Assembly: GCF_009831115.1 (NCBI RefSeq)
Contig: NZ_WUUK01000003.1
Span: 372,001-436,000 of the forward strand
Direction: 5' to 3'
Length of the DNA stretch: 64,000 nucleotides
From: Salinicoccus hispanicus
GTDB taxonomy: Bacteria > Bacillota > Bacilli > Staphylococcales > Salinicoccaceae
Every line of letters begins with the position of its first letter. Position 1 is the first letter of the stretch. The translations under genes and the position numbers were made by a program. The notes below the pieces were generated by a model that searched no databases, was not told the DNA's origin, and was given only the letters and a program-made list of their open reading frames with translations. This document shows, piece by piece, positions 1 through 12,100 of this stretch.

Positions 1-743
1 GCGCAAGATCCATGGTCGAGGACGGGGCACTGGATGATGTCGATCATGTCTTCGGTACACACGTATCGAGCCAGTTCCCCGTAGGTACACTGGCATATAC
101 GTATGATCATGCCTGGGCGAGCCCTGATGCATTTTCAATCGAAGTGGAAGGGCGCGGTGGCCATGGTGCCGAGCCGCATGAAGCCATCGATCCTATCGTT
201 GCTGCCGCCTCGCTGATCCAGCAGCTGCAGAGCATCGTATCGAGAACAATCGATCCTCTGAAGTCCGCAGTTGTAACAGTAGCCACTTTCAATGGCGGCT
301 CTTCATTCAACATCATACCGAGTAAGACTGTCGTCAGCGGTACAGTCAGAACATTTGATAAAGATATCAAAGAGTCCGTCCGGAAACGTATGGAAGAAAT
401 CGCACATGGCATCGAATCCAGTTTTGGCGTCAACTGCAATCTGAACTACACGGACGGCTACCCTGCATTGATCAATGATAATGATCAGCTGAATCATGTA
501 CTCAATGTTCTGGAAGGTGCTGATTATGTAGAGAAGCGCGAAGAGAACTCACCTTCCATGGGTGGTGAAGATTTTTCATACTTTTTGCAAAACACGCCAG
601 GAGCCTACTTCTACACTGGAGTCAAAAACAGTGGTATAGGTGCCGATTACCCGCACCATCATCCGATGTTCGACATTGACGAGCAAGGAATGAAAGCAGG
701 CGTCGAATCACTCGTCAAAATCATTCTCGGATTCAATAATTAA
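1..743 (+). CDS. M20-family amidohydrolase (N-acyl-amino-acid/peptide hydrolase), 5' partial
   Basis: The reading frame is open through the window edge, so the N-terminal part is missing. The visible ~247 residues cover the end of the catalytic domain, the inserted dimerisation domain (GRGGHGAEPHE near its start) and the returning catalytic part. The late metal ligands of the M20 fold are visible: GGEDFSYF supplies the acidic ligand and the HHHPMFDID segment the histidine. Family members hydrolyse N-acyl amino acids or related amides in the cytosol with two metal ions; the substrate cannot be read from this fragment. A homologue lies beyond tuf in S. aureus as I recall, which supports a staphylococcal backbone. 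It converges on tuf. Confidence 0.9.
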   Translation, partial: ARSMVEDGALDDVDHVFGTHVSSQFPVGTLAYTYDHAWASPDAFSIEVEGRGGHGAEPHEAIDPIVAAASLIQQLQSIVSRTIDPLKSAVVTVATFNGGSSFNIIPSKTVVSGTVRTFDKDIKESVRKRMEEIAHGIESSFGVNCNLNYTDGYPALINDNDQLNHVLNVLEGADYVEKREENSPSMGGEDFSYFLQNTPGAYFYTGVKNSGIGADYPHHHPMFDIDEQGMKAGVESLVKIILGFNN

Positions 744-779
744 AATAAGGCTGTTCTCCTTAAGGAGAACAGCCTTATT
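744..779 (+). terminator. Intrinsic terminator after the amidohydrolase
   Basis: A perfect 16-bp inverted repeat (AATAAGGCTGTTCTCC and its complement) with a 4-nt loop begins directly after the stop codon. A-rich and T-rich flanks make it usable from either strand. Confidence 0.85.
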
Positions 780-786
780 CATATAC

Positions 787-811
787 AAAAAAAAGGAGCC
801 TTGCGGCTCCT
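787..811 (-). terminator. Intrinsic terminator after tuf
   Basis: On the minus strand an AGGAGCC/GGCTCCT stem with a 4-nt loop is followed by a run of eight T. It lies 19 bases past the tuf stop and ends the str operon. Confidence 0.9.
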
Positions 812-829
812 CTCTCAATAATCAATGAA

Positions 830-2017
830 TTATTTGATGATGTTAGTTACAACACCTGATCCAACAGTACGTCCACCTTCACGGATGGAGAAACGTGTAC
901 CATCTTCGATAGCGATTGGAGAAATGAGTTCAACTGTCATTTCAACGTTGTCGCCAGGCATAACCATTTCAGTACCTTCTGGAAGGTTTACTACGCCAGT
1001 TACATCCGTAGTACGGAAGTAGAACTGTGGACGGTAGTTACCGAAGAATGGAGTGTGACGTCCACCCTCTTCTTTTGAAAGTACATAAACTTCTGCTTTG
1101 AATTGTGTGTGTGGAGTGATGGATCCAGGCGCAGCAAGTACTTGACCACGTTGGATATCTTCACGCGCTACACCACGGAGAAGTGCACCGATGTTGTCGC
1201 CAGCTTCAGCATAGTCAAGAAGCTTACGGAACATTTCAACACCTGTAACAGTTGTTTTAGTGGATTCTTCAGCAAGACCGATGATTTCAACTTCAGCACC
1301 GACTTTGATTTGTCCACGGTCAACACGACCTGTAGCAACTGTACCACGACCAGTGATAGAGAACACGTCCTCAACTGGCATCATGAATGGCTTGTCTGAA
1401 TCGCGCTCTGGAGTTGGGATATAAGTGTCCACAGCTTCCATGAGTTCAACGATTTTATCTTCGTATGCTTCGTCGCCTTCAAGTGCTTTGAGGGCAGAAC
1501 CAGCGATTACAGGGATGTCGTCGCCAGGGAAGTCATACTCGGAAAGAAGTTCACGAACTTCCATTTCAACGAGTTCAAGAAGTTCTTCGTCGTCTACCAT
1601 GTCAACTTTGTTGAGGAATACAACAAGTGCAGGTACGCCAACGTTTTTAGAGAGCAGGATGTGCTCACGAGTTTGTGGCATTGGGCCATCTGCTGCAGAA
1701 ACAACGAGGATACCGCCGTCCATTTGAGCAGCACCAGTGATCATGTTTTTAACATAGTCAGCGTGTCCTGGGCAGTCAACGTGCGCATAGTGACGCTTTT
1801 CAGTTTCATACTCGATGTGGGAAGTATTGATCGTGATTCCACGTTCTTTTTCCTCTGGAGCGTTGTCGATCATGTCGTAGCTTTGAGCTTCGCCAGATCC
1901 TCTTTTAGAAAGAACAGTTGCGATAGCAGCTGTCAGAGTTGTTTTACCGTGGTCGACGTGACCGATTGTACCAATATTGGCATGCGTTTTGGAACGGTCG
2001 AATTTTGCTTTTGCCAT
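830..2017 (-). CDS. tuf: Translation elongation factor Tu
   Basis: 395 residues, the usual length. EF-Tu carries aminoacyl-tRNA as a GTP complex to the ribosomal A site. The G-domain motifs are all present: GHVDHGKTT near residue 19, DCPGHADY (G3) and NKVD (G4), followed by the two beta-barrel domains ending in [11 protein letters not shown] strong AAGGAGAGG ribosome-binding site precedes the ATG. It is the last gene of the rpsL-rpsG-fusA-tuf operon, separated from fusA by 123 bases containing a GC-rich hairpin. Confidence 0.99.
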   Translation of the reverse strand: MAKAKFDRSKTHANIGTIGHVDHGKTTLTAAIATVLSKRGSGEAQSYDMIDNAPEEKERGITINTSHIEYETEKRHYAHVDCPGHADYVKNMITGAAQMDGGILVVSAADGPMPQTREHILLSKNVGVPALVVFLNKVDMVDDEELLELVEMEVRELLSEYDFPGDDIPVIAGSALKALEGDEAYEDKIVELMEAVDTYIPTPERDSDKPFMMPVEDVFSITGRGTVATGRVDRGQIKVGAEVEIIGLAEESTKTTVTGVEMFRKLLDYAEAGDNIGALLRGVAREDIQRGQVLAAPGSITPHTQFKAEVYVLSKEEGGRHTPFFGNYRPQFYFRTTDVTGVVNLPEGTEMVMPGDNVEMTVELISPIAIEDGTRFSIREGGRTVGSGVVTNIIK

Positions 2018-2061
2018 TTCGTATACCTCTCCTTAAAAAAGAAATTTTATTTTTATTCAAA

Positions 2062-2087
2062 CTCGAAGCGGGCTTACCCCGCTCGAG
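2062..2087 (-). other. GC-rich hairpin in the fusA-tuf spacer
   Basis: CTCGAGCGGG and CCCGCTTCGAG form a 10-bp stem with one bulged A and a 5-nt loop in the tuf 5' leader. The following sequence is A-rich with only a short T run, so it looks like a processing or stability element rather than a full terminator. Confidence 0.5.
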
Positions 2088-2140
2088 GTGTTTCTAAATC
2101 ACTTATAAATGATTCGGGCTTAAAAATCAAGTAGTGCTGA

Positions 2141-4222
2141 TTATGAGCCTTTATTTTTCTTGATGATTTCTTCAGAGATTGATTTAGGAACTTCTTCATA
2201 GTGACTGAAAGTCATTGTGTAAGTTCCACGACCTTGCGTGTTTGAACGCAGGTTGGTCGCATAACCGAACATCTCTGAAAGTGGTACGAATGCATTGACA
2301 ATCTGAGCGTTACCACGTGCAGCCATGCCTTCAACGCGGCCACGACGGCTTGTAACGTCACCCATGATATCACCCATGTACTCTTCAGGCATAACGATTT
2401 CAACCTTCATGAGCGGCTCAAGGATGATTGGTTCACAGACTTTCGCAGCTTCTTTAAGTGCCAGTGATGCAGCGACTTTAAAGGCCATCTCCGAGGAGTC
2501 GACATCGTGGTATGAGCCATCAAAGAGTTTCGCTTTGACGTCTACCATTGGATAGCCGGCAAGTACACCATTTTCCATAGCGTCTCTGATACCCGCTTCA
2601 ACGGATGGGATATATTCACGTGGTACAACACCACCAACGACAGCATTTTCAAACTCGAAACCGCCACCGACATCATTAGGGATGAATTCAACGTGAACGT
2701 CACCGTATTGACCACGACCACCGGATTGACGCGTGAATTTACCTTGAACAGAAGCCTGTTTCTTGAATGTCTCACGGTAGGATACCATTGGTGCACCTAC
2801 GTTACATTCAACTTTGAATTCACGTTTCATACGGTCGACGAGGATATCGAGGTGAAGCTCACCCATACCACCGATGATGACCTGTCCAGTTTCGTTATCA
2901 GTGTGCGCTGTGAATGTAGGATCCTCTTCCTGAAGCTTGACAAGTGCGTTGGACATTTTGTCCTGGTCAGCCTTGGATTTAGGTTCTACAGACAGGTGGA
3001 TAACAGGTTCAGGGAATTCCATGGACTCAAGAATAACCTGATTCTTTTCGTCACATAGTGTATCTCCGGTTCCAGTATCCTTAAGTCCTACCGCTGCGGC
3101 AATATCTCCTGCGTATACAGTTGAAATCTCCTCACGGGAGTTCGCGTGCATCTGCAGAATACGTCCGACACGCTCACGCTTGTCTTTCGTAGTGTTTCTG
3201 ATATATGAACCTGCATTCAGTGTACCGGAATACACACGGAAGAAAGTAAGTTTACCTACGAATGGGTCACTCATTACTTTGAACGCAAGTGCTGCAAACG
3301 GCTCGGAATCATCTGGTTTAGCAATGATTTCCTCATCTTCATCGTCCTTCTTGTGTCCAACGATAGGTTTAACATCAAGTGGGGATGGAAGATAGTCGAT
3401 TGCTGCATTCAGAAGCAGCTGGACACCTTTATTTTTGAAGGCTGTACCACAGAGTACCGGGTAGAATTCAACATCACATGTTGCCTGACGGATAGCCGCT
3501 TTCAGTTCTGCAACTGAAATCTCTTCTCCACCAAGGTATTTTTCCATGATGTCTTCATTTACATCTGCGAGTCCTTCGATCAGACCTTCTCTTAGGGAAT
3601 CAACTTTATCCTGATATTCGGCAGGAATTTCAATCTCATTGATTTCAGTACCGAGGTCATTGTTATAATGGAACGCTTTGTTCTCTACCAGATCAATGAT
3701 GCCTGTGAAGTTATCTTCCGCACCGATTGGATACTGGATAGGGTGTGCATTCGCTTGTAGACGTTCTTTGATTGTGCTTACAGAGTAATCAAAATCAGCA
3801 CCGATCTTATCCATCTTATTGACGAATACGATACGGGGAACACCGTAAGTTGTTGCCTGTCTCCAGACAGTTTCTGTCTGAGGCTCAACACCGGACTGTG
3901 CATCAAGCACAGCTACTGCACCATCAAGTACACGAAGGGAACGTTCAACTTCAACAGTGAAGTCTACGTGTCCAGGTGTATCGATGATGTTTACGCGGTG
4001 ACCTTCCCACTGCGCTGTTGTCGCAGCAGATGTAATCGTAATCCCACGTTCTTGTTCCTGCTCCATCCAGTCCATCTGAGATGCACCTTCGTGAGTTTCA
4101 CCAATCTTGTGAATACGGCCTGTGTAATAAAGAATACGTTCAGTCGTCGTCGTCTTACCGGCATCGATGTGAGCCATGATACCGATATTACGAGTTTTTT
4201 CTAAAGAGAATTCTCTTGCCAT
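2141..4222 (-). CDS. fusA: Translation elongation factor G
   Basis: 693 residues, full length for bacterial EF-G, which drives translocation and, with RRF, ribosome recycling. G1 [19 protein letters not shown] is near residue 17; the switch [10 protein letters not shown] and [10 protein letters not shown] follow; domains III-V continue to a normal C-terminus ([10 protein letters not shown]). ATG is preceded by GGAAGGAG. It lies 63 bases after rpsG and is the third gene of the str operon. No truncation or fusion is seen. Confidence 0.99.
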   Translation of the reverse strand: MAREFSLEKTRNIGIMAHIDAGKTTTTERILYYTGRIHKIGETHEGASQMDWMEQEQERGITITSAATTAQWEGHRVNIIDTPGHVDFTVEVERSLRVLDGAVAVLDAQSGVEPQTETVWRQATTYGVPRIVFVNKMDKIGADFDYSVSTIKERLQANAHPIQYPIGAEDNFTGIIDLVENKAFHYNNDLGTEINEIEIPAEYQDKVDSLREGLIEGLADVNEDIMEKYLGGEEISVAELKAAIRQATCDVEFYPVLCGTAFKNKGVQLLLNAAIDYLPSPLDVKPIVGHKKDDEDEEIIAKPDDSEPFAALAFKVMSDPFVGKLTFFRVYSGTLNAGSYIRNTTKDKRERVGRILQMHANSREEISTVYAGDIAAAVGLKDTGTGDTLCDEKNQVILESMEFPEPVIHLSVEPKSKADQDKMSNALVKLQEEDPTFTAHTDNETGQVIIGGMGELHLDILVDRMKREFKVECNVGAPMVSYRETFKKQASVQGKFTRQSGGRGQYGDVHVEFIPNDVGGGFEFENAVVGGVVPREYIPSVEAGIRDAMENGVLAGYPMVDVKAKLFDGSYHDVDSSEMAFKVAASLALKEAAKVCEPIILEPLMKVEIVMPEEYMGDIMGDVTSRRGRVEGMAARGNAQIVNAFVPLSEMFGYATNLRSNTQGRGTYTMTFSHYEEVPKSISEEIIKKNKGS

Positions 4223-4285
4223 TAGTATCCTTTTCTCCTTCCAGGAATGGGATGAAATTATGCTGAGCGGCTTGAGCCCCGCCTA

Positions 4286-4756
4286 CTACCAGCGGTAGTG
4301 AGCGAATGCTCTGTTTGCTTCAGCCATCTTGTGTGTGTCTTCACGTTTCTTGACAGCTCCGCCTGTATTGTTGGCAGCGTCAAGAATTTCATTCGCTAGG
4401 CGCTCTTCCATTGTCTTTTCCCCACGCAGACGTGCGTAGTTCACGAGCCAACGAAGTCCAAGAGTTGTACGACGATCTGGGCGTACTTCTACTGGTACCT
4501 GGTAGTTTGAACCACCAACACGACGCGCTTTAACTTCAAGTACTGGCATGATGTTCTCGATTGCTTCATCAAAAACTTCGATTGCATCTCTGCCGGAACG
4601 TTCCTGTACAAGGTTGAATGCTGAATAGAGAATTCTTTGGGATGTACCGCGTTTTCCATCCACCATCATTTTGTTGATAAGCTTAGTCACAAGTTTGGAA
4701 TTGTGAATCGGATCTGGCAATACGTCTCTTTTAGCAACTGGTCCTTTACGTGGCAT
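4286..4756 (-). CDS. rpsG: 30S ribosomal protein S7
   Basis: 156 residues, standard length. S7 is the primary binder of the 16S rRNA 3' major domain (head) and contacts E-site tRNA. It starts [16 protein letters not shown] and ends [15 protein letters not shown], both typical. AAAGGAGGATG gives a strong ribosome-binding site. Second gene of the str operon, 48 bases after rpsL. Confidence 0.99.
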   Translation of the reverse strand: MPRKGPVAKRDVLPDPIHNSKLVTKLINKMMVDGKRGTSQRILYSAFNLVQERSGRDAIEVFDEAIENIMPVLEVKARRVGGSNYQVPVEVRPDRRTTLGLRWLVNYARLRGEKTMEERLANEILDAANNTGGAVKKREDTHKMAEANRAFAHYRW

Positions 4757-4804
4757 ATAGTCATCCTCCTTTCAAAAGTTTGTTATCCAATCCTCATGGA
4801 TGGA

Positions 4805-5221
4805 TTATTTTTTCTTAGGGCGTTTTGTACCATAGAGTGAACGGCCTTGCTTACGGTCGTTGACACCAGAAGTATCAAGCGCACCACGTACGATGTGATA
4901 ACGTACACCAGGAAGGTCTTTTACACGTCCACCACGGATAAGTACAACACTGTGCTCCTGAAGATTGTGTCCAATTCCAGGGATATATGCGTTTACTTCG
5001 ATAGTATTGGAAAGTCTCACACGTGCATATTTACGTAGGGCGGAGTTCGGTTTCTTAGGTGTCATTGTTCCGACACGTGTACATACACCGCGTTTTTGAG
5101 GCGCGCTCTCATCCGTCATACGCTTTTTAAGGCTGTTGAAGCCTCTGTTCAATGCTGGTGAGCCTGATTTTTTTGCTTTAGTTTGACGAGGTTTTCTAAC
5201 TAGCTGATTAATCGTTGGCAT
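4805..5221 (-). CDS. rpsL: 30S ribosomal protein S12
   Basis: 138 residues from the ATG that gives the family start [12 protein letters not shown]; an in-frame upstream extension of 11 codons is ignored because the ribosome-binding site GAGGAGG lies inside it. S12 sits at the decoding centre. The lysines in [11 protein letters not shown] and [12 protein letters not shown], where streptomycin-resistance changes arise in other bacteria, are unchanged. First gene of the str operon; the L7Ae-like gene that precedes it in S. aureus is absent here. Confidence 0.98.
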   Translation of the reverse strand: MPTINQLVRKPRQTKAKKSGSPALNRGFNSLKKRMTDESAPQKRGVCTRVGTMTPKKPNSALRKYARVRLSNTIEVNAYIPGIGHNLQEHSVVLIRGGRVKDLPGVRYHIVRGALDTSGVNDRKQGRSLYGTKRPKKK

Positions 5222-5363
5222 GGTATTCCTCCTCTCTTCATTAATCCCACACATCCAGGTGGTTCATTTTTAGGGTATAAAAAATGTGTAAGAACTAAAT
5301 CTTACATTTCAACATTTTGTCTCCATACTGATCTCATCGACCCCATATAGAGTAACCTTAATA

Positions 5364-5392
5364 ATAATAGCATCTGCCCATGGTGATGTCAA
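5364..5392 (-). promoter_or_regulatory. Promoter of the rpsL-rpsG-fusA-tuf operon
   Basis: Minus-strand TTGACA, exactly 17 bases, then TATTAT, about 135 bases upstream of rpsL and just after the rpoC terminator. The leader downstream holds a weak stem (AAATGTAAG/CTTAC-ACATTT). A near-perfect sigma-A promoter by inspection. Confidence 0.85.
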
Positions 5393-5403
5393 CAATATAC
5401 ACT

Positions 5404-5436
5404 AAAAAAACAGGTCCTCCCGCATGAGAGGACCTT
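5404..5436 (-). terminator. Intrinsic terminator after rpoC
   Basis: Minus-strand AAGGTCCTCTC ... GGGAGGACCTG stem followed by seven T, starting 4 bases after the rpoC stop. It separates rpoBC from the str operon. Confidence 0.9.
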
Positions 5437-5440
5437 GGTA

Positions 5441-8400
5441 TTAATCTTCAATCAGAACTTCTTCTTTTTCTACTGCCTGATTGCTTTTGTCTACATCGAT
5501 TTCAACATCGCGGTATTTCGGCATGCCTGTTCCGGCTGGAATCAGCTTGCCGATGATGACGTTCTCCTTAAGTCCGAGGAGCTCGTCACGCTTACCTTTG
5601 ATTGCAGCATCCGTAAGTACTCTTGTTGTTTCCTGGAAGCTGGCTGCAGAAAGGAAGCTTTCTGTTTCGAGTGATGCTTTCGTGATACCGAGCAGAACAG
5701 GCTTGGCTGTTGCCGGTCTCTTGCGCTTCTTGAAGATTTCCTTGTTTGCATCTGTAAATGCATGGATATCCACAAGTGAACCTGGAAGCAGGGATGTGTC
5801 CCCAGCGTCGATGATCCTTACTTTTCTGAGCATCTGTCTTACCATGACCTCGACGTGCTTATCGTCGATTTCAACACCCTGCATACGGTATACCTTCTGT
5901 ACTTCTTTCAGAAGGTATTCCTGAGTATGGTTCAGACCAGCAATTCCGAGAAGTTCTTTCGGTTCAATGGAACCTTCTGTGAGGATCTCACCAGGACCAA
6001 CCTGATCTCCGATTTCCACAAGCACACGCGCTGTTGCCGGCGCTGTGTATGTCTTCGTCTCCTGCTCACCCTTGATCTTGATCTCCTGCTGACGATCTTT
6101 GACGACTTCGATATCCGTAACTGCTCCGCGGATTTCAGAGATCATCGCCTGACCTTTCGGGTTACGCGCTTCAAAGAGCTCCTGGATACGTGGCAGACCT
6201 TGTGTGATATCACTTCCGGCAACCCCACCTGTGTGGAAGGTACGCATTGTAAGCTGTGTACCTGGTTCACCGATGGACTGGGCAGCGATTGTACCGACTG
6301 CTTCGCCCACTTCGACTTTTTCACCTGTTGCAAGGTTTTTACCGTAGCACCGTTCACATACGCCATGACGCGCATTACAAGTAAATGCAGAACGGATGTA
6401 CATTTCCTCAAGACCACTGCTTACAATCTCTTTCGCCAGTTCCGGCGTGATGAGCTCGTTTGATTTCACAAGGATCTCTTTTGTTTCCGGGTGTCTTACC
6501 GTCTCTTTGGAATAACGTCCTTCCAGACGATCGATGAACGGTTCGATGAGTTCCGATCCTTCTGTCAATGCACGGACAAGAAGTCCTTTGTCTGTTCCAC
6601 AATCCTCTTCGCGGACGATGACATCCTGTGCCACGTCAACCAGCCTTCTCGTAAGATAACCGGAGTCGGCCGTCTTGAGTGCCGTATCGGCAAGACCTTT
6701 ACGGGCACCGTGCGTGGAGATGAAGTACTCGAGTACTGTCAGTCCTTCACGGAAACTGGATTTGATCGGCAGTTCGATGATCTGTCCGGATGGGTTGGCC
6801 ATGAGTCCACGCATACCTGCCAGCTGTGTAAAGTTGGAGGCATTACCACGGGCTCCGGAGTCACTCATCATGAAGATCGGATTGAGACGGTGAAGGGAAG
6901 CCATCAGGCGATCCTGGATGACATCCTTAGCTCTTGTCCAAAGTTCGATGACTGCACCATAGCGTTCCGCTTCAGTAATCAGACCACGTGAAAACTGCTT
7001 CTGGACCTTCTCGACTTTTCCTTCCGTTTCGTCGATGATCTGCTGCTTATCCGGCAGGACGACGATATCGGATACACCTACTGTAATTCCGGCTTTGGAA
7101 GAATACTTGAAGCCGAGATCCTTCATGCGGTCAAGCATGACTGATGTCTCAGTGATGTGGAACTTGTTGAAGACTTCAGCGATGATCTGACCCAGGAACT
7201 TCTTATTGAAAGGCTGGACGATCGGCTCATCTTTCAGCTTCTCAGCAAGACCGCCTTCACCGAGCTCTTCGACTGATACGAAGTAGCGATCCGGTATCTG
7301 GAATTCAAGGTTTTCCCTTGTCGGTTCGTTGAGATAAGGGAAGGATGGCGGCATGATTTCATTGAAGATGACCTTGCCTGTCGTCGTCATCAGAATCTTA
7401 CCTTTATGCGCTTCAGGGAACTTCGCTGATTCGAGTGAATTCGTGTGCAGACCAATCCGTGTATGCAGCTGTACATAACCGTTCTGATAGGCCATTACGA
7501 CTTCATTCGCGTCTTTGAAGATATGTCCTTCACGTTTTGTGAACTCTCTTTCGAGTGTCAGGTAGTAGTTACCGAGTACCATATCCTGTGATGGTGTAAC
7601 GACCGGCTTGCCATCCTTAGGGTTAAGGATATTCTGAGCAGCAAGCATCAGCATGCGTGCTTCCGCCTGTGCTTCTTTGGAAAGCGGTACGTGGACCGCC
7701 ATCTGGTCACCATCAAAGTCGGCATTATATGCTGTTGTTACCAGCGGGTGCAGACGGATGGCACGCCCTTCGACAAGTGTCGCCTCGAACGCCTGGATAC
7801 CCAGACGGTGGAGCGTTGGTGCACGGTTCAGAAGTACCGGATGCTCTTTGATTACATCTTCAAGCACATCCCATACGTCATCTTCCATGCGTTCAATCTT
7901 ACCTTTGGCATTCTTGATGTTTGTCGCCATTTCACGCGCGACAAGTTCTTTCATGACGAAAGGCTTGAAGAGTTCAAGTGCCATTTCCTTAGGAAGGCCA
8001 CATTGATACATCTTCAGACTTGGTCCAACAACGATTACGGAACGTCCGGAATAGTCGACACGCTTACCGAGAAGGTTCTGACGGAAACGACCCTGTTTCC
8101 CTTTGAGCATATGGGAGAGGGATTTGAGCGGACGGTTGCCGGGTCCCGTTACCGGGCGGCCTCGGCGACCATTGTCGATCAATGCATCCACTGCTTCCTG
8201 CAGCATGCGTTTCTCATTCTGTACGATGATGCCGGGAGCCCCAAGGTCAAGCAGACGCTTCAGACGGTTGTTACGGTTGATTACACGACGATACAGATCG
8301 TTCAGGTCACTCGTGGCGAAACGTCCACCATCAAGCTGAACCATCGGACGGATTTCCGGCGGGATGATCGGCAGTACATCAAGGACCATCCATGACGGGT

Positions 8401-9064
8401 CATTGCCGGAACTACGGAACGACTCGACAACTTCCAGTCGTTTGATCGCTCGGGTCAGACGCTGGCCAGTCGCTGTTTCAAGTTCTTTCCTGAGCAGTTC
8501 GAGCTCGGATTCAAGATTGACATCCATAAGAAGTTCCTTGATCGCTTCAGCACCCATCTTGGCTGTAAAAGTATTGCCATGCTTGTCGTAGTACTCTCTG
8601 TACTCACGTTCGGTCATGAGCTGCTTCTGCTCAAGTCCTGTGGAACCTGGCTTGATTACAACGTAGGACGCAAAGTAGATGACTTCTTCAAGTGAACGTG
8701 GTGACATGTCAAGAAGCAGTCCCATTCTGGATGGGATGCCCTTGAAGTACCAGATGTGGGAGACAGGAGCAGCAAGTTCGATGTGCCCCATTCTCTCACG
8801 TCTTACTTTTGCACGCGTCACTTCAACGCCACAACGGTCACAGACCATGCCTTTGTATCTGACACGCTTGTATTTTCCACAACTGCATTCCCAGTCCTTG
8901 GTCGGACCGAAAATCTTCTCACAGAACAGTCCATCCCTTTCAGGTTTCAGTGTTCTGTAGTTGATTGTTTCGGGCTTTTTGACTTCCCCGAAAGACCATG
9001 AACGGATTTTTTCCGATGAAGCCAGACCTATTTTCATATATTCAAATCTATTTACATCTATCAA
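5441..9064 (-). CDS. rpoC: DNA-directed RNA polymerase subunit beta'
   Basis: 1207 residues, matching Gram-positive beta' subunits. It carries the N-terminal zinc site ([20 protein letters not shown]), the clamp, the catalytic NADFDGDQM loop that binds the active-site magnesium, the bridge/trigger region ([16 protein letters not shown]) and the second zinc site ([13 protein letters not shown]). It follows rpoB by 37 bases with a good ribosome-binding site (AGGGAGGAAAGC). Ends at its own terminator. Confidence 0.99.
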   Translation of the reverse strand: MIDVNRFEYMKIGLASSEKIRSWSFGEVKKPETINYRTLKPERDGLFCEKIFGPTKDWECSCGKYKRVRYKGMVCDRCGVEVTRAKVRRERMGHIELAAPVSHIWYFKGIPSRMGLLLDMSPRSLEEVIYFASYVVIKPGSTGLEQKQLMTEREYREYYDKHGNTFTAKMGAEAIKELLMDVNLESELELLRKELETATGQRLTRAIKRLEVVESFRSSGNDPSWMVLDVLPIIPPEIRPMVQLDGGRFATSDLNDLYRRVINRNNRLKRLLDLGAPGIIVQNEKRMLQEAVDALIDNGRRGRPVTGPGNRPLKSLSHMLKGKQGRFRQNLLGKRVDYSGRSVIVVGPSLKMYQCGLPKEMALELFKPFVMKELVAREMATNIKNAKGKIERMEDDVWDVLEDVIKEHPVLLNRAPTLHRLGIQAFEATLVEGRAIRLHPLVTTAYNADFDGDQMAVHVPLSKEAQAEARMLMLAAQNILNPKDGKPVVTPSQDMVLGNYYLTLEREFTKREGHIFKDANEVVMAYQNGYVQLHTRIGLHTNSLESAKFPEAHKGKILMTTTGKVIFNEIMPPSFPYLNEPTRENLEFQIPDRYFVSVEELGEGGLAEKLKDEPIVQPFNKKFLGQIIAEVFNKFHITETSVMLDRMKDLGFKYSSKAGITVGVSDIVVLPDKQQIIDETEGKVEKVQKQFSRGLITEAERYGAVIELWTRAKDVIQDRLMASLHRLNPIFMMSDSGARGNASNFTQLAGMRGLMANPSGQIIELPIKSSFREGLTVLEYFISTHGARKGLADTALKTADSGYLTRRLVDVAQDVIVREEDCGTDKGLLVRALTEGSELIEPFIDRLEGRYSKETVRHPETKEILVKSNELITPELAKEIVSSGLEEMYIRSAFTCNARHGVCERCYGKNLATGEKVEVGEAVGTIAAQSIGEPGTQLTMRTFHTGGVAGSDITQGLPRIQELFEARNPKGQAMISEIRGAVTDIEVVKDRQQEIKIKGEQETKTYTAPATARVLVEIGDQVGPGEILTEGSIEPKELLGIAGLNHTQEYLLKEVQKVYRMQGVEIDDKHVEVMVRQMLRKVRIIDAGDTSLLPGSLVDIHAFTDANKEIFKKRKRPATAKPVLLGITKASLETESFLSAASFQETTRVLTDAAIKGKRDELLGLKENVIIGKLIPAGTGMPKYRDVEIDVDKSNQAVEKEEVLIED

Positions 9065-9101
9065 TGAGCTTTCCTCCCTAAAGTTTTATCAAGCTCAATC
9101 A

Positions 9102-12100
9102 TCATTCAGTAACATCTTCAGTTGCAGCGCTTGTTTTCCCGCTTAGATTCATCTGATTGGATACATCATCCTCTTCAGTATCACGCATCTCTATTTCTTC
9201 GTCGTTCTCATCGAGGATGTTGACATCGAGGCCAAGACTCTGAAGTTCCTTCATCAGTACGCGGAATGATTCAGGTACTCCAGGTTTAGGGACATTCTCA
9301 CCTTTTACGATTGCTTCGTATGTCTTCACACGACCGACAGTATCATCCGACTTGACTGTCAGGATTTCCTGCAAGGTATAGGCAGCACCGTATGCTTCCA
9401 GCGCCCATACTTCCATCTCCCCGAAACGCTGACCACCGAACTGTGCTTTACCACCGAGCGGCTGTTGTGTAACAAGGGAATATGGTCCAGTACTTCTTGC
9501 GTGAAGTTTGTCATCAACCATGTGTGCAAGTTTCAGCATATACATGACACCGACGGAAATACGGTTCTCGAACGGTTCGCCTGTACGGCCATCATAGAGC
9601 ACTGTCTTACCATCACGGGCAAGACCGGCTTCTGACATTGTATCCCATACATCTTCCTCGTTGGCGCCATCAAATACCGGTGAAGCCATTTTCAGACCCA
9701 TCGCACGGGCTGCCATACCAAGGTGAAGCTCGAGCACCTGACCGATGTTCATACGGGAAGGTACGCCAAGCGGGTTGAGCATGATGTCGATTGGTGTGCC
9801 ATCCGGCATGTAAGGCATATCTTCTTCCGGAAGGATTCTGGAAATAACACCTTTGTTACCGTGACGTCCACACATCTTGTCCCCTACACTGATCTTACGT
9901 TTCTGAACGATGTAGACACGCACAAGCTGGTTGACACCTGGAGACAGTTCGTCGCCATCTTCACGATTGAAGACTTTGACATCAAGGACGATACCGCCGG
10001 CACCATGTGGTACACGAAGTGATGTATCGCGCACTTCACGGGCTTTTTCCCCGAAGATGGCATGCAGCAGGCGTTCTTCAGCGGTCAGTTCAGTTACACC
10101 CTTAGGCGTCACTTTACCGACAAGAATGTCACCATCCTTGACTTCAGCACCAATGTGGACAATACCGCGCTCATCAAGTTTCTTGAGTGCATTATCGGAT
10201 ACGTTCGGGATATCTCTTGTGATTTCTTCTGGCCCGAGTTTCGTGTCTCTGGATTCGGACTCGTATTCTTCGATGTGGATGGACGTGTAGACGTCATCTT
10301 TCACGAGACGTTCACTCATGATGACGGCATCCTCATAGTTGTAGCCGTCCCATGTCATGAATCCGACGACAACGTTCTGTCCGAGAGCCATTTCACCATT
10401 ATCCATGGAAGGACCATCACCGAGGATTTCACCTTTTGATACGATGTCGCCTTTGGCGATGATCGGTTTCTGGTTGTAGCATGTACCTGAGTTTGAACGG
10501 ATGAATTTGGACAGTTTGTAGACATCCTTCTCCGTTTCAATCTCTTTTCCATTCTCCTCCACGATACGGCGGATATGGATTTCTTTAGCTTCCACGTGTT
10601 CAACGCGGCCTTTGTAGCGCGCAACAACTGCTGCACCGGAGTCGCGTGCAGCGACGTGCTCCATACCTGTACCGATATGTGGAGATTGCGGAATCAGAAG
10701 CGGCACTGCCTGACGCTGCATGTTCGCACCCATAAGCGCACGGTTGGAGTCATCATTTTCAAGGAACGGGATACATGCTGTCGCAGCAGATACAACCTGC
10801 TTCGGCGAAACATCCATGTAGTCCATGCGTTCTCTGGCCATTTTCGTGTTGTTACCACGGAAGCGGCAGACGATTTCTTCTCTGGTGAATGAACCGTCCT
10901 CTTCAAGAAGCGCATTGGCCTGTGCCACAACGTAGCTGTCTTCTTCATCAGCCGTCAGGTAGTCGATCTGTCCCGTTACACGGTTTGTTTCCGGGTCGAC
11001 TCTTCTATATGGTGTCTCGATGAATCCGAATTCGTTCACTCTCGCATAGCTGGACAGTGAGTTGATCAGACCGATGTTCGGCCCCTCAGGCGTTTCAATC
11101 GGACACATGCGTCCGTAGTGGGAATAGTGCACATCCCGCACTTCCATGCCTGCACGTTCACGTGTCAGACCACCGGGCCCAAGTGCAGACAGACGTCTTT
11201 TGTGCGTCAGTTCCGCAAGTGGGTTCGTCTGGTCCATGAACTGTGACAGCTGGGAACTGCCGAAGAACTCTTTGATCGAAGCAATTACCGGGCGGATATT
11301 GATCAATTGCTGTGGTGTGATGGATTCCGTGTCCTGGATGGACATACGTTCCCTGACCACACGCTCCATACGGGAAAGTCCGATTCTGAACTGGTTCTGC
11401 AGCAGTTCGCCGACAGAACGCAGACGACGGTTACCCAGGTGGTCGATATCATCAGTATCACCCACACCATGGAGCAGGTTGAAGAAATAGCTCATGGATG
11501 CAATGATATCTGATGGCGTGATCGACTTCACTTCAACATCCGGAAATGCATTGCCGATGATCGTAGTAACGCCTTCTTCCTGGTTCGGCGCTTCTACTTT
11601 GATGGACTGGACTTCGATTGGTTCGTCGAGCAGGCCATTTTCAAGGTGGAATGTTTCAAGATTCGCTTCTGCTTCAAGTACGTCAATTATGCCATCCAGT
11701 GTGCGGCGGTCGATTGTCGTACCTGCTTCAGCTACGATTTCACCTGTTTCCTTGTCTACAATAGGTTCAGCAAGGACTTGGTTGAACAGGCGATTTTTAA
11801 GATGTAATTTTTTATTCATTTTATAGCGTCCAACACTCGCAAGGTCATAACGCTTCGGATCAAAGAACCTTGAGTAGAGAAGGTTTCTGGCATTCTCAAC
11901 TGTCGGTGGTTCACCTGGGCGAAGTCGTTCGTATATTTCTAGGAGTGCCTGATCCACTGTTTCTGTCGTATCTTTTTCAAGTGTATTTCTGATATATTCA
12001 TTATCACCAAGAAGATTGAGAATCTCCTGGTCTGTAGAAAATCCGAGCGCTCTAAGCAGTATTGTCATTGGAAGCTTACGCGTACGATCAATTCTTACAT

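Noticed and set aside
830-4222. Long open frames antisense to tuf and fusA
   Set aside because: They mirror highly biased coding sequence, lack ribosome-binding sites and show no protein-family features; tuf and fusA are certain on the other strand.
4805-5221. Streptomycin-resistance changes in rpsL
   Set aside because: The lysines in [11 protein letters not shown] and near GRVKDLPGV are unchanged.
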